A stretch of 64,000 bases of DNA from Virgibacillus sp. NKC19-3 (GTDB lineage: Bacteria > Bacillota > Bacilli > Bacillales > Amphibacillaceae). Positions 37,841 through 46,374 of this stretch are shown here, one piece after another. The position numbers were made by a program, and so were the translations under genes. The notes beneath the pieces are model-generated. The model was not told the DNA's origin, ran no database searches, and worked only from the letters and a program-made list of their open reading frames with translations. The DNA lies in NCBI RefSeq assembly GCF_019837165.1, contig NZ_JAGYHC010000001.1, positions 1,674,001-1,738,000 of the forward strand. Direction: 5' to 3'. Every line of letters starts with the position of its first letter. Positions within the stretch are counted from its first letter, which is position 1.

Positions 37841-37871
37841 CGGAATCTGTATCTTTATGGTGCAGATTCCG
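37841..37871 (+). other. Intercistronic hairpin between opuAB and opuAC
   Basis: CGGAATCTG pairs perfectly with CAGATTCCG around a 13-nt loop, without a T-run. It may stabilise or separate the 3' part of the mRNA so the binding protein can be made in excess. Confidence 0.5.
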
Positions 37872-37912
37872 AACATATAAATAAATATTATATTAAAGGA
37901 GGTCAATTTCTT

Positions 37913-38875
37913 ATGATTAAGAAATTTAGAGTGTTAGGCTTAGCTGTCGCGCTTGTGCTTGTTATGGTACTTGCAGCATGTGGCGGCGGAGATAGTGAAG
38001 AGGGAAGTGACAACGACTCCGGCGACAACGGCAGCGATGGCGGTGACGGCAATGGCGGCGTTGAACTTGGTGAATCAGATCTTGAGTTAACTTACGTTTC
38101 TTGGGCAGGTGCGTTGGTACGTACGCCTTTAATCCAAGAGCTATTGGAGGAAATTGGTTACGATGTTGAAGCCACACAAGTTGAAGGTGGTGCGATGTGG
38201 ACCAGTGTTGCTCAGGATGATGCATCGTTTATGACGGCTTCATGGCTTCCAGTTACACATCAGGAGTATCAAGAGCAATATGATGATGACACGGAAGAGA
38301 TCGGTGTATTCGTAGAGAAAGCACCACTGTCTATGACAGTTCCATCTTATATGGAAGATGTTAATTCGATTGAAGATCTTAAAGACAACGAAGAGCTAGG
38401 TGAAGCACTTGATTGGACGATTACAGGTATCGATCCTGGTGCTGGTGTTATGAATAGTACCGAGAATGCTCTAGAGGAATATGGATTGGACAACTGGGAA
38501 CTTCAGTCAAGTTCTGAAGCAGGTATGCTATCTGAATTGCAGTCAAAAATTCAAAATGAAGAGCCAATTATTGTAACAGGCTGGAGACCACATTCGATGT
38601 TTTCAGAATTTGATCTAAAAATGCTTGAAGACCCTAAAGAAGTGTATGGTGGTGAAGGTGACCGAATCGGAGCTGTAGCACACACAAGCTTTGAAGAAGA
38701 TTCACCGGCAGCATATGAATTCATTCAGCGTTTTACAGAAGACTATGACGAAGAAATGGAGACGGAGCTGCTTGTAGCTGTGAACGATGGAGCTACCGAA
38801 GAAGAAGCAGCAAGCCAATTCATTGAAGACAATCCTGACCTTGTTGAAAAATGGACAGAAGGTCTTGGCGAATAA
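37913..38875 (+). CDS. opuAC: Glycine betaine-binding lipoprotein OpuAC, N-lobe-first topology
   Basis: The 320-aa protein has a signal peptide with lipobox LAAC at Cys23 and a Gly/Asp/Ser spacer. Then YVSWAGAL, ASWLPVTH, VNSIEDLKDNEELG, ITGIDPGAGVM and TGWRPHSMF; the three cage tryptophans are kept. AAAGGAGG precedes the ATG. It is the third gene of the opuA operon and is followed by a terminator. The lobe order differs from B. subtilis OpuAC. Confidence 0.92.
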   Translation: MIKKFRVLGLAVALVLVMVLAACGGGDSEEGSDNDSGDNGSDGGDGNGGVELGESDLELTYVSWAGALVRTPLIQELLEEIGYDVEATQVEGGAMWTSVAQDDASFMTASWLPVTHQEYQEQYDDDTEEIGVFVEKAPLSMTVPSYMEDVNSIEDLKDNEELGEALDWTITGIDPGAGVMNSTENALEEYGLDNWELQSSSEAGMLSELQSKIQNEEPIIVTGWRPHSMFSEFDLKMLEDPKEVYGGEGDRIGAVAHTSFEEDSPAAYEFIQRFTEDYDEEMETELLVAVNDGATEEEAASQFIEDNPDLVEKWTEGLGE

Positions 38876-38893
38876 AACATGAATGATTGAAAA

Positions 38894-38931
38894 AATAAAG
38901 CTGTCTCATCTTAAGATGAGGCAGCTTTATT
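38894..38931 (+). terminator. Terminator of the opuA operon
   Basis: AATAAAGCTGTCTCATC pairs with GATGAGGCAGCTTTATT around TTAA (one mismatch). Confidence 0.9.
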
Positions 38932-39005
38932 ACTGTCTTGATTCATGGAAGTAGGATACTTTAAAATCAGAACCTATTTGATAGAAGTGGATGCTTCCTG
39001 ATTTT

Positions 39006-39365
39006 CTATTGCTTTTTAACCTTATCTTCAAGGTCTTTTAAACTTGTTTCGATCTGTTCAAGGTACTGATAGATGTTATCCTGATGAGGTTCTACTGTTT
39101 CCTTCCATTCTGTTACCGATTTTTTCATTTCCTTGGTAAGCTCTTTGATTAATACGGCTCCTTCTTTTGAAGTTTCGGTGATTTGGTTCCTTAGGCGCAG
39201 TCCGTCTTGCTTTAAGTTATTGATTAATGTTTTCATTTCTGTACCTTGCTCTCTAACCCGTCCGCGCAATTCACTACCGGATGTTGGGGTACTTAGCAAA
39301 GCAGCAGCGGCGCTTACTGCACCTCCAACCATAAATCCAAGTACAAATGATTTGCCTTTTGACAT
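39006..39365 (-). CDS. yhaH: YtxH-domain protein YhaH
   Basis: The 119-aa protein has a hydrophobic N-terminal helix (GKSFVLGFMVGGAVSAAAALLSTPTSGSELRGR) followed by coiled coil, the standard YtxH arrangement. The gene matches yhaH of B. subtilis in position. YtxH proteins are linked to general stress. Upstream GGGAGC fits a ribosome-binding site. Confidence 0.82.
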   Translation of the reverse strand: MSKGKSFVLGFMVGGAVSAAAALLSTPTSGSELRGRVREQGTEMKTLINNLKQDGLRLRNQITETSKEGAVLIKELTKEMKKSVTEWKETVEPHQDNIYQYLEQIETSLKDLEDKVKKQ

Positions 39366-39437
39366 AAAAATATGCTCCCTTCACGCTACTTTTTATATCT
39401 ATTTCTCTTTTTAGCTATGATCAAACATCTTTTTTGA

Positions 39438-39473
39438 AAAAAACCTCTGACATACGGTGTGCCAGAGGTTTTA
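39438..39473 (-). terminator. Terminator between hit and yhaH
   Basis: AAAACCTCTG and CAGAGGTTTT face each other around 13 nt; it follows hit on the minus strand. Confidence 0.75.
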
Positions 39474-39546
39474 TAGATTTCCAGCTGCTTTTATTATACC
39501 AGATAGTTTCGTCAATAATAAGTACTAATTTTCAGATACAGGGATT

Positions 39547-39978
39547 TCAGGATTCAATTGTGTCTTTAATTTCCTTAGCCATTTGCTGCAAATCTTCTGA
39601 TGAATAGTTGTCCGTATGCACGGTCCAATTGGATGAATAACCATCTCCATCTCCGTAACGCGGAATAACATGGATATGTAAATGGAATACGGATTGATCT
39701 GCAGGCTCTTCATTATTATTTAGTAAATTCATGCCAATTGGTTTATAAACGTCTTTAATGCCGCTGGCGATTTTGGGAACACGAGCAAATAATTCCCTGG
39801 CAACTTCCGGGGGAGTTTCATAAATATTTTTCGTGTGTGTTTTTGGAATTACGAGTGTATGCCCTTTCGTTACTTGGCTAATATCAAGGAAAGCATACAC
39901 GAACTCATCTTCATACACTTTGGCTGAAGGGATTTCCCCATCAAGAATTTTACAAAAAATACAATCATTATGACTCAT
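39547..39978 (-). CDS. hit: HIT-family nucleotide hydrolase Hit
   Basis: The 143-aa protein begins CIFCKILDGEIPSAKVYED and has the histidine triad HLHIHVIPR near residue 100. Family members hydrolyse nucleotide phosphoramidates or dinucleoside polyphosphates. Position next to ecsA is as in B. subtilis, though serC and trpP, which lie between yhaH and hit there, are absent. Confidence 0.93.
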   Translation of the reverse strand: MSHNDCIFCKILDGEIPSAKVYEDEFVYAFLDISQVTKGHTLVIPKTHTKNIYETPPEVARELFARVPKIASGIKDVYKPIGMNLLNNNEEPADQSVFHLHIHVIPRYGDGDGYSSNWTVHTDNYSSEDLQQMAKEIKDTIES

Positions 39979-40464
39979 TAACGCTCACCACTCCTTCTTA
40001 TTCTATATACTAATTGTATATAGAAAGGAGGTGGAATGTAAAGCTATACACTATTAAACAGGCATAACCCGCATATTGTGCGGGTCAGCCTGCCTTAAGA
40101 AGAAGGAGGATCGTAATATTTACGCTTCTGGACATTTCGTAAACAATACTGTTAAATTGCATTCGCTACTTAACTTTATTTGGTTTACAAAAACAGTTTT
40201 GTCAGCGTCTCAGCATGAATGGAGACTATCCTGGCAAAAGTGTTTTATATTATAGAAATGCCGATCACTAACACCTCATTTGTGGTTGACACGAATTACT
40301 TGCAGTGACTATCCTCGCTTCTTCAGTCCTTAGTTTGAACCGATTTTATTTTTTTATACGTACAGATTAAAAAATGTCGAAAAGAAGTGGACAGTTTCTT
40401 TTGGTATTGGGATGTAAAAGGTGATAAAATTTAGTATAAGTGATGAAAGCTGGGAGGAAACATT
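39979..40464. other. Gap between divergent hit and ecsA
   Basis: This 486-bp gap contains a strong hairpin AGGCtgacCCGCAC/GTGCGGGTtatGCCT type (40060-40094, seen as AACCCGCAtattgTGCGGGTC). It also has a perfect AAAGGAGGTGG ribosome-binding site in front of an ATG-TAA start-stop (40036-40041) and an orphan AAGGAGG near 40103. No credible gene was found. Confidence 0.5.
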
Positions 40465-41211
40465 GTGGAACCATTGTTACATATTGAAAACCTCTACGGG
40501 GGATATACGCATAAAAATGTTTTACATGGCATTTCGTTTGATGTTTATCCAAAGGAAATTGTTGGGATGATTGGCTTGAACGGTGCCGGGAAGAGTACAT
40601 CCATTAAACATGTTATTGGCTTGATGCACGCTAAAAAAGGAACGGTGGCGATTAATGGACAAACATTCACAGACAACCCCGCATCGTATCGAAATCAGCT
40701 GGCTTATATCCCGGAGATGCCGATATTGTACGATGAATTAACGCTTTATGAACATCTTCGCTTAACAGCAATGGCTTATGATATTGCTGAAAAAGATTTT
40801 GAAAAAAGATTGACGCCGCTCTTAAAGGAATTTCGAATGGAGAAAAAATTAAACTGGTTTCCTGTCCATTTTTCGAAAGGGATGCGGCAAAAGGTAATGA
40901 TTATGTGCGCGTTTCTGATCGAGCCACCTTTATATATTGTGGATGAACCATTTGTTGGTTTAGATCCGTTGGGAATTCAATCGTACCTACAATTAATGGA
41001 CGAGATGAAAAATAATGGATCCGGTGTATTGATGTCTACGCATATTTTAGCTACTGCAGAACGTTATTGCGATCGTTTTATTATTTTGCATGATGGCTTA
41101 ATCCGAGCAAATGGAACATTGGAAGAGCTTCGGGAAGATTTCAATATGCCGCATGCTACGTTGGATGATTTATACGTGCAATTAACGAAGGAAGAAGATA
41201 GCCATGTTTAA
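40465..41211 (+). CDS. ecsA: ABC transporter ATPase EcsA
   Basis: The 248-aa ABC ATPase has Walker A GLNGAGKST, signature FSKGMRQKV, Walker B LYIVDEP. GTG start after GGGAGGA. In B. subtilis EcsAB affects protein secretion, competence and intramembrane proteolysis of anti-sigma factors. It overlaps ecsB by 8 bp. Confidence 0.93.
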   Translation: MEPLLHIENLYGGYTHKNVLHGISFDVYPKEIVGMIGLNGAGKSTSIKHVIGLMHAKKGTVAINGQTFTDNPASYRNQLAYIPEMPILYDELTLYEHLRLTAMAYDIAEKDFEKRLTPLLKEFRMEKKLNWFPVHFSKGMRQKVMIMCAFLIEPPLYIVDEPFVGLDPLGIQSYLQLMDEMKNNGSGVLMSTHILATAERYCDRFIILHDGLIRANGTLEELREDFNMPHATLDDLYVQLTKEEDSHV

Positions 41212-42415
41212 TTCTCAAGCATTTTTTAAACAGCGTCTTTCTGCGCATATGAAAGAATTGAGCCGTTATTTACGTTATATGTTAAATGGACATTTGATGA
41301 TTGCACTATTTTTCTTTATTTCCGCCGTCGCTGTCTATTACCAGCAGTGGTTAGCACGTCTTCCGGAAGATTTCCCTACTTCGTTGATCATTGGTGTGCT
41401 GCTTGGCTTATTGGTAAGCTACAGTCCTGTTCGAACACTATTAAAGGAACCTGATCTGGTTTTTCTTATCGCTGCTGAAAATAAAATGCATGCTTATTTT
41501 CGTAATGCCCTTATATATAGTTTTGTGATTCAGCTATACGTCGTGTTGCTCCTTGTTGCTGCACTTGGGCCATTATATTTCGCTTCGTTTCCTGAGCGAT
41601 CTGGAAATATGTATTTACTTATGATTGCTATTGTTCTTATCTTTAAAGTGGGGAACCTTATGGCAAATTGGTGGATGCTTAAAATAAGAGAACCAGGAAT
41701 AAGGCAAATAGATCTGACGGTTCGTACATTGCTAAATATGACTGTATTCTACTTTATTACTCAGGGAGATATGCTGCTGGCAGGGATAACGACAGTATTA
41801 TTTGCGGGATTATTTCTGTATGACTTTTATGTTTCCAGGAAGCAACCAGGAGTCGTTTGGGATCTATTAGTGGAAAAGGACCAACTTCGGATGCAGTCCT
41901 TTTATCGGATTGCCAATATGTTTGCGGATGTCCCTCATTTGAAGAATCGAATTAAAAAGCGACATTGGCTTGTATCTATCGTAAGCAGAATTCCTTTTGC
42001 ACAAAGCTATACATTTGACTATTTATATCGTATTACGTTTGTACGCAGTGGGGATTATTTAGGGATGTACATTCGATTGTTTATCATCGGCGGGTTGTTT
42101 ATTTATTTCATTCCTAATGTCTGGGTGCAAGTCTTGTTTGTACTGCTATTCTTGTATTTGAGTTGTTTCCAGATGATGACATTATATCAGCATCATCGGA
42201 CCACGATGTGGCTTGATATTTACCCGGTAGGCAAAGATATTCGGCAACAGGCTTTGATTAAATTATTGTTTCAGCTAACGCTTTTTCAAACCGTATTATT
42301 TTCTTTGCTGTTCCTAATCATGCAGGAATATACCGGATTCATAATTGCCTTAATAAGTGGGACGGTGTTTACGTATCTTTTTATGAATGGATATGTGAAA
42401 CGCAAACTTACGTAG
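41204..42415 (+). CDS. ecsB: ABC transporter permease EcsB
   Basis: The 403-aa polytopic protein with about eight hydrophobic helices and basic cytosolic segments (RIKKRHWLVSIVSRIPFAQSYTFDYLYRITF) matches EcsB in length and position. It is coupled to EcsA. The third gene of the B. subtilis operon, ecsC, is missing here. Confidence 0.9.
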   Translation: MFNSQAFFKQRLSAHMKELSRYLRYMLNGHLMIALFFFISAVAVYYQQWLARLPEDFPTSLIIGVLLGLLVSYSPVRTLLKEPDLVFLIAAENKMHAYFRNALIYSFVIQLYVVLLLVAALGPLYFASFPERSGNMYLLMIAIVLIFKVGNLMANWWMLKIREPGIRQIDLTVRTLLNMTVFYFITQGDMLLAGITTVLFAGLFLYDFYVSRKQPGVVWDLLVEKDQLRMQSFYRIANMFADVPHLKNRIKKRHWLVSIVSRIPFAQSYTFDYLYRITFVRSGDYLGMYIRLFIIGGLFIYFIPNVWVQVLFVLLFLYLSCFQMMTLYQHHRTTMWLDIYPVGKDIRQQALIKLLFQLTLFQTVLFSLLFLIMQEYTGFIIALISGTVFTYLFMNGYVKRKLT

Positions 42416-42416
42416 A

Positions 42417-42448
42417 AAAGGGAAGCTCCAACGCTGGGGCTTCCTTTA
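42417..42448. terminator. Terminator between ecsB and the amidohydrolase
   Basis: AGGGAAGCTCCA pairs with TGGGGCTTCCT, with A/T tracts, between converging genes. Confidence 0.8.
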
Positions 42449-42457
42449 GTATTAGTT

Positions 42458-43627
42458 TTATTTCCTTTGGTATGCAAAATAGGCCTGAATCAATGTTTTA
42501 GCGGCAATAGGTAGTGCGCGTTCGTCAATATCGAATTTCGGATGATGGTGCGGGTAAGGGTTGCCATCAAGATTTGCTCCAGTGAAAAAGTACGCTCCCG
42601 GTTTTTGTAAGGTGTAATAAGCGAAGTCTTCTCCCCCCATTACCGGAACCACTTCCTCGGCTTTATGAATTTCTTCCACTTCTTTGCTCGCTTCAAGTAC
42701 TAGCTCTGCTTCATTTTTGTGATTTACTAATGGTGGATATCCTTTGACGTAATCAAAGGTATAAGAAGCATCATTCGTTACACATATTCCTTTGATTACT
42801 TTCTCCATTTCGGCAATGATTTTTTCCTGAATGTCTGGATTCAAGTACCGAACTGTACCGACTAATTTTGCCTGATCCGCTATAACATTGAAAGCATTGC
42901 CAGCTTCAAAAATTCCAACCGTTACAACGGCAGTTTCAAGTGGGTCTACGCGCCTACTCACAATTTGCTGGAGATGTGAGATCACATCAGATCCAAGAAC
43001 AATCGCATCCTTTGTTTCATGTGGGTAGGCTCCATGCCCACCTTGACCTTGAATGACGATCTCAAACCGGTCAGCACCAGCCATGAAAACATCTTTAGAT
43101 GTTTCCAAAACACCAAGAGGCGTTGTTGCCCAGAGATGTGTACCAAAAACAGCGTCGACGTGATCAATCGCACCAGAATCGACAATCGGTTTCGCTCCAC
43201 CTGGTGCATATTCTTCTGCATGCTGATGCAGGAATTCAATTGTACCCGGCAGCTCTTCCTGGTATTCTTTCATTACCTTTGCAAGTGTAAGCAATGTAGC
43301 TGTATGCCCATCATGCCCACATGCATGCATTACGCCATCCACTTTTGATTTGTACGGTACATCTTTTTCATCTTGGATGGGAAGGGCGTCAAAGTCAGCT
43401 CGCAGCGCGACTGTTTTTCCGGGTTTTCCTCCTTTCAATGTTGCAATTATCCCATTGCCACCAACCTTTGTTTGATAAGGTATCCCTAACTTTTCATAAA
43501 AGGTTGCAATATAATTTGCGGTTTCGGTCTCTTGAAAGGAAAGTTCCGGGTGTTGATGTAAGTATCGTCTTATTTCCACCATTTCAGGGTATAAATTATC
43601 AATGGATTCATGTATGTTTTTAAGCAA
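42458..43627 (-). CDS. yhaA: M20 family N-acyl amino acid amidohydrolase (YhaA-like)
   Basis: The 389-aa M20D peptidase has ADFDALPI (Asp), MHACGHDGHTA (Cys and His metal ligands), HAEEYAPGG (catalytic and metal Glu), and GGEDFAYY near residue 335. It cleaves N-acyl amino acids such as hippurate-like or acetyl-amino acids. The B. subtilis yhaA gene lies next to the ecs operon, as here. AAGGAGGACC lies upstream of the start. Confidence 0.88.
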   Translation of the reverse strand: MLKNIHESIDNLYPEMVEIRRYLHQHPELSFQETETANYIATFYEKLGIPYQTKVGGNGIIATLKGGKPGKTVALRADFDALPIQDEKDVPYKSKVDGVMHACGHDGHTATLLTLAKVMKEYQEELPGTIEFLHQHAEEYAPGGAKPIVDSGAIDHVDAVFGTHLWATTPLGVLETSKDVFMAGADRFEIVIQGQGGHGAYPHETKDAIVLGSDVISHLQQIVSRRVDPLETAVVTVGIFEAGNAFNVIADQAKLVGTVRYLNPDIQEKIIAEMEKVIKGICVTNDASYTFDYVKGYPPLVNHKNEAELVLEASKEVEEIHKAEEVVPVMGGEDFAYYTLQKPGAYFFTGANLDGNPYPHHHPKFDIDERALPIAAKTLIQAYFAYQRK

Positions 43628-43703
43628 TGATGGTCCTCCTTTTGTTAATTGATGATGAAGCTAGTATAACACTTTTGATGGAAATGGGGGACCAAAAATA
43701 AAA

Positions 43704-43727
43704 AGATGCCCCGGATGGGACATCTAT
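43704..43727 (-). terminator. Terminator after the ferritin-like gene
   Basis: On the minus strand AGATGtCCC / GGGgCATCT is followed by TTTTTATTTTT. Confidence 0.75.
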
Positions 43728-43738
43728 GACAAATTTTA

Positions 43739-44197
43739 TTAAGATAGTCTAGGATCATCTAACAAGCGTTCAATTTCTTCTTTGTGATTGGTTTCATCAG
43801 CAATGATATCTTCCAGTTTTACAACTAGCTCTGTAAAACCTAATTCATCTGCTTGTTTTCTACGTTTTTCATATCGGTCAATTGTATCTGATTCTGCTTG
43901 AAGGGATGCTTCTAAAAGATCCTTCACTTCCGTTGGCCGTGGCACTTCAGCAGAAGCTGTTGTCGGTGTGCCACCAAGTGCGCTAATTTTTTCGGATAAA
44001 TATAAAGCATGTCCCATCTCATCTGAGATTTCTGATTCGAAAAACGGCTTTAGTGCAGAACGGTATAAGCCTGAAACGACAGAGGCACTATACGTATACT
44101 GAATTGCAGCTCCATATTCATGTGCCAAATCCTCATTTAATCCATCAATTAAATTTTGCAAGCTTTTATCCATTTTAAGTACTTCGTTACTCATCAT
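43739..44197 (-). CDS. Ferritin-like / bacterioferritin-type protein
   Basis: The 152-aa four-helix protein has di-iron-style residues: Glu in DLAHEYGAAIQY, SEISDEMGHALY (Glu-X-X-His), Glu in LQAESDTIDRYE and ADETNHKEEIE (Glu-X-X-His). This fits a ferritin-like or Dps-related domain, probably for iron storage or oxidative protection. A rubrerythrin-like role cannot be excluded, but there is no rubredoxin domain. Confidence 0.8.
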   Translation of the reverse strand: MMSNEVLKMDKSLQNLIDGLNEDLAHEYGAAIQYTYSASVVSGLYRSALKPFFESEISDEMGHALYLSEKISALGGTPTTASAEVPRPTEVKDLLEASLQAESDTIDRYEKRRKQADELGFTELVVKLEDIIADETNHKEEIERLLDDPRLS

Positions 44198-44316
44198 AAT
44201 CCCCGCCTTTTTAAATTTTTTGTTTCATATACTACTTTTACATTTACTATTTTCCCCTTATATTTTTTTTCAAACATAATTTAAGCTATTATTTATATAG
44301 AGAGGGGCCAGATGAT

Positions 44317-44952
44317 ATGAAAAATAAGTGGGTACTTTTTATTTTTTGCCTGTTCGTATTGATGCTCTTTGTCGTAGGAGGATGGATAGGAAGGATCCTT
44401 AGTGGAGATGTTCCATATGTGGATCGGTGGACATATGGTCTTGTGGCGGGTCTGGAAGATTCCTGGATATATACCTTTTCTCGAGTCATGACTGAATTTG
44501 GTTCTTGGTCCTTTCTGCTGCCATTTACGATTATAATGGCTCTTATTTTGTGGCGGGTTTTTAAGGACTGGTTTCCAGCGTTGATTTTCAGTGGGGGAAC
44601 CCTGATGAGCCATTTGTTAAATTTACTAATAAAGGAAATGGTTAAAAGAGAAAGACCGAGTATTCTGGAAGCAGCTAATGCAGAAGGGTATAGCTTTCCG
44701 TCGGGACACGCGATGATAGCAATGGTTTGTTATGGTTTATTGTCCTATTTTCTTGTGAAACAGTTAGCCTCATCCAGAGCTGTATTCGTTACACAATTTT
44801 GTTTTGCGTTTGTTGTTTTTCTCATTGGCATCAGTCGTTATCTCATTAACGTGCATTATGTAACAGATGTTGTTTCCGGTTTTTTTATTGGCTTTCTTTG
44901 TTTGATAGGATTCATTTACCTGTATGAATGTATTCAGAAGCAGCGCAGGTAA
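44317..44952 (+). CDS. PAP2-family membrane phosphatase
   Basis: The 211-aa protein has six hydrophobic segments. The three PAP2 motifs are complete: KEMVKRERP (K-X6-RP), FPSGHAM, and SRYLINVHYVTD (SR-X5-H-X3-D). Likely acts on undecaprenyl or phosphatidyl phosphates outside the membrane. The exact lipid is unknown. Confidence 0.88.
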   Translation: MKNKWVLFIFCLFVLMLFVVGGWIGRILSGDVPYVDRWTYGLVAGLEDSWIYTFSRVMTEFGSWSFLLPFTIIMALILWRVFKDWFPALIFSGGTLMSHLLNLLIKEMVKRERPSILEAANAEGYSFPSGHAMIAMVCYGLLSYFLVKQLASSRAVFVTQFCFAFVVFLIGISRYLINVHYVTDVVSGFFIGFLCLIGFIYLYECIQKQRR

Positions 44953-45063
44953 AAAATTCAAGAAATAGTCACAGTAGCCTATTTTTTTAAGCAAGGTTTT
45001 TGTTTTATTTCCGTAATATTTGTATACTATGAGGGTAATCGATAAGAGAGGATTTGTTTGTAG

Positions 45064-45495
45064 ATGGGGAAAATGACCAAAAAGGGAGAAAACCTGTTAT
45101 TACTGATGTGGGTACAAGCATTTATTGCTCTTTCAGGTAGTTTGTTTTATTCAGAGGTGATGGGATATATTCCGTGTGAACTTTGTTGGGTACAACGAAT
45201 TTTCATGTATCCGTTAGTTATTATATATGGCGTAGCAGCGATTAAAAAGGACATTTCCATTGCTTTACCAGGTTTGATTTTAAGTGGGATCGGTATGTTT
45301 GTTTCCGCTTATCACTATTTGATTCAAAAGTTACCCGCATTGCAAGAAGCAGGGGACGCTTGTGGCCTTGTACCATGTAATGCAGCATATGTGAACTACT
45401 TTGGTTTTATTACGATTCCGTTCTTAGCCGGACTCGCATTTATTATTATTTTTGTATTACATCTTATGCTTCTAAAAACAACAAGGGGGAATTAA
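45064..45495 (+). CDS. bdbC: Disulfide bond formation protein, DsbB/BdbC family
   Basis: The 143-aa protein has four membrane helices. CELCWVQR near residue 39 is the quinone-proximal Cys-X-X-Cys and ACGLVPC near residue 100 the second cysteine pair. BdbC reoxidises its thiol partner and passes electrons to quinone. The partner is encoded 3 bp downstream. Confidence 0.92.
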   Translation: MGKMTKKGENLLLLMWVQAFIALSGSLFYSEVMGYIPCELCWVQRIFMYPLVIIYGVAAIKKDISIALPGLILSGIGMFVSAYHYLIQKLPALQEAGDACGLVPCNAAYVNYFGFITIPFLAGLAFIIIFVLHLMLLKTTRGN

Positions 45496-45498
45496 TGT

Positions 45499-45978
45499 AT
45501 GAAGAAGAAATTGTTTATCTTTGGTGGCATCATCATCGTATTATTTGTTGCGTTATACTTTGTCACGAGTTACCAGAATAATCAAACGGTCGAAAATGTG
45601 GATAATCCGTATGGAACAACTGATTTAGAACAGGGAACCATTGATCAGTTAGATGATCCAAATTATGACAACCAGGTTTTGCCTGACGAACTAAGTGAGA
45701 CGATGGACAATGGAGAAGAAGTTACGGTTTATTTTTACAGCCCGGATTGCTCCTATTGTCAACAAACAACTCCTTACTTGGCTCCACTAGCTGAAGATAT
45801 GGACGTGGATATGAAAAAATTCAACTTGTTGGAATTTGGTCAAGAAGGGATGGAATACGGTATTGAATCAACACCAACGTTAGTACATTATGAAAGTGGA
45901 GAAGAGGTTGCACGTTTAGTAGGTCAGCATCCTGAAGAGGAGTACGAATCATTTTTCGATCAATATGTTTTGAATTAA
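45499..45978 (+). CDS. Membrane-anchored thioredoxin-fold protein, BdbC partner
   Basis: The 159-aa protein has an N-terminal anchor (LFIFGGIIIVLFVALYFVT), an acidic linker, and a thioredoxin domain with active site PDCSYCQQ near residue 90 and cis-Pro in ESTPTLV. It faces outside the cell and should make disulfides together with BdbC. It is shorter than B. subtilis BdbD and lacks its DsbA helical insertion, so it is named by function only. Confidence 0.83.
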   Translation: MKKKLFIFGGIIIVLFVALYFVTSYQNNQTVENVDNPYGTTDLEQGTIDQLDDPNYDNQVLPDELSETMDNGEEVTVYFYSPDCSYCQQTTPYLAPLAEDMDVDMKKFNLLEFGQEGMEYGIESTPTLVHYESGEEVARLVGQHPEEEYESFFDQYVLN

Positions 45979-46338
45979 AAGGCTGTGACACAAAAGATAT
46001 AAAACAGCGACGTAATGACAATTCTCTTTCAGGTAAAGTTTGTTGTTCTAATGATAGTTGAGTGCTTGGATACCGCTAAATTGTTCATAATCACTATTAA
46101 AAATTTCAAACCGCCTCTCCAGTTCGGGCGAGCGCAGGGTGGTGACTCCTGCGGGAATAGCACGTGTCTGAAGACCCCGCAGAGCGGTTTTCTCGAGGAG
46201 GCTGAAGCCGTGCCCTAAGGATGCGCATCCACCCGGAGCGATCCCGAACGGCGATTATAGGAAATACTTGTAGCACTTGCGTCTCATTTTATATCACATA
46301 AGATTTAAAAGAAACAATCCTTATGAAAAGAACCTTAA
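45979..46338. repeat. MITE-like repeat, family A (copy 3)
   Basis: It starts at the base after the upstream stop codon with AGGCTGTGACACAAAAGATATAAAACAGCGACGTAA in two blocks (edges as in the 18.5-kb copy) and ends with GTCTCATTTTATATC plus AAGATTTAAAAGAAACAA. The body shares GACTCCTGCGGGAATAGCACG and GAGGAGGCTGA-GCCGTGCCC with copy 2. No coding content. Confidence 0.72.
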
Positions 46339-46340
46339 AT

Positions 46341-46372
46341 AAAAAAGCTAACTAGGCAGCTAGTTAGCTTTT
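46341..46372. terminator. Terminator after hmoB
   Basis: AAAAAAGCTAACTAG and CTAGTTAGCTTTT form a perfect stem around GCAG, with A/T tracts on both sides. Confidence 0.9.
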
Positions 46373-46374
46373 AG

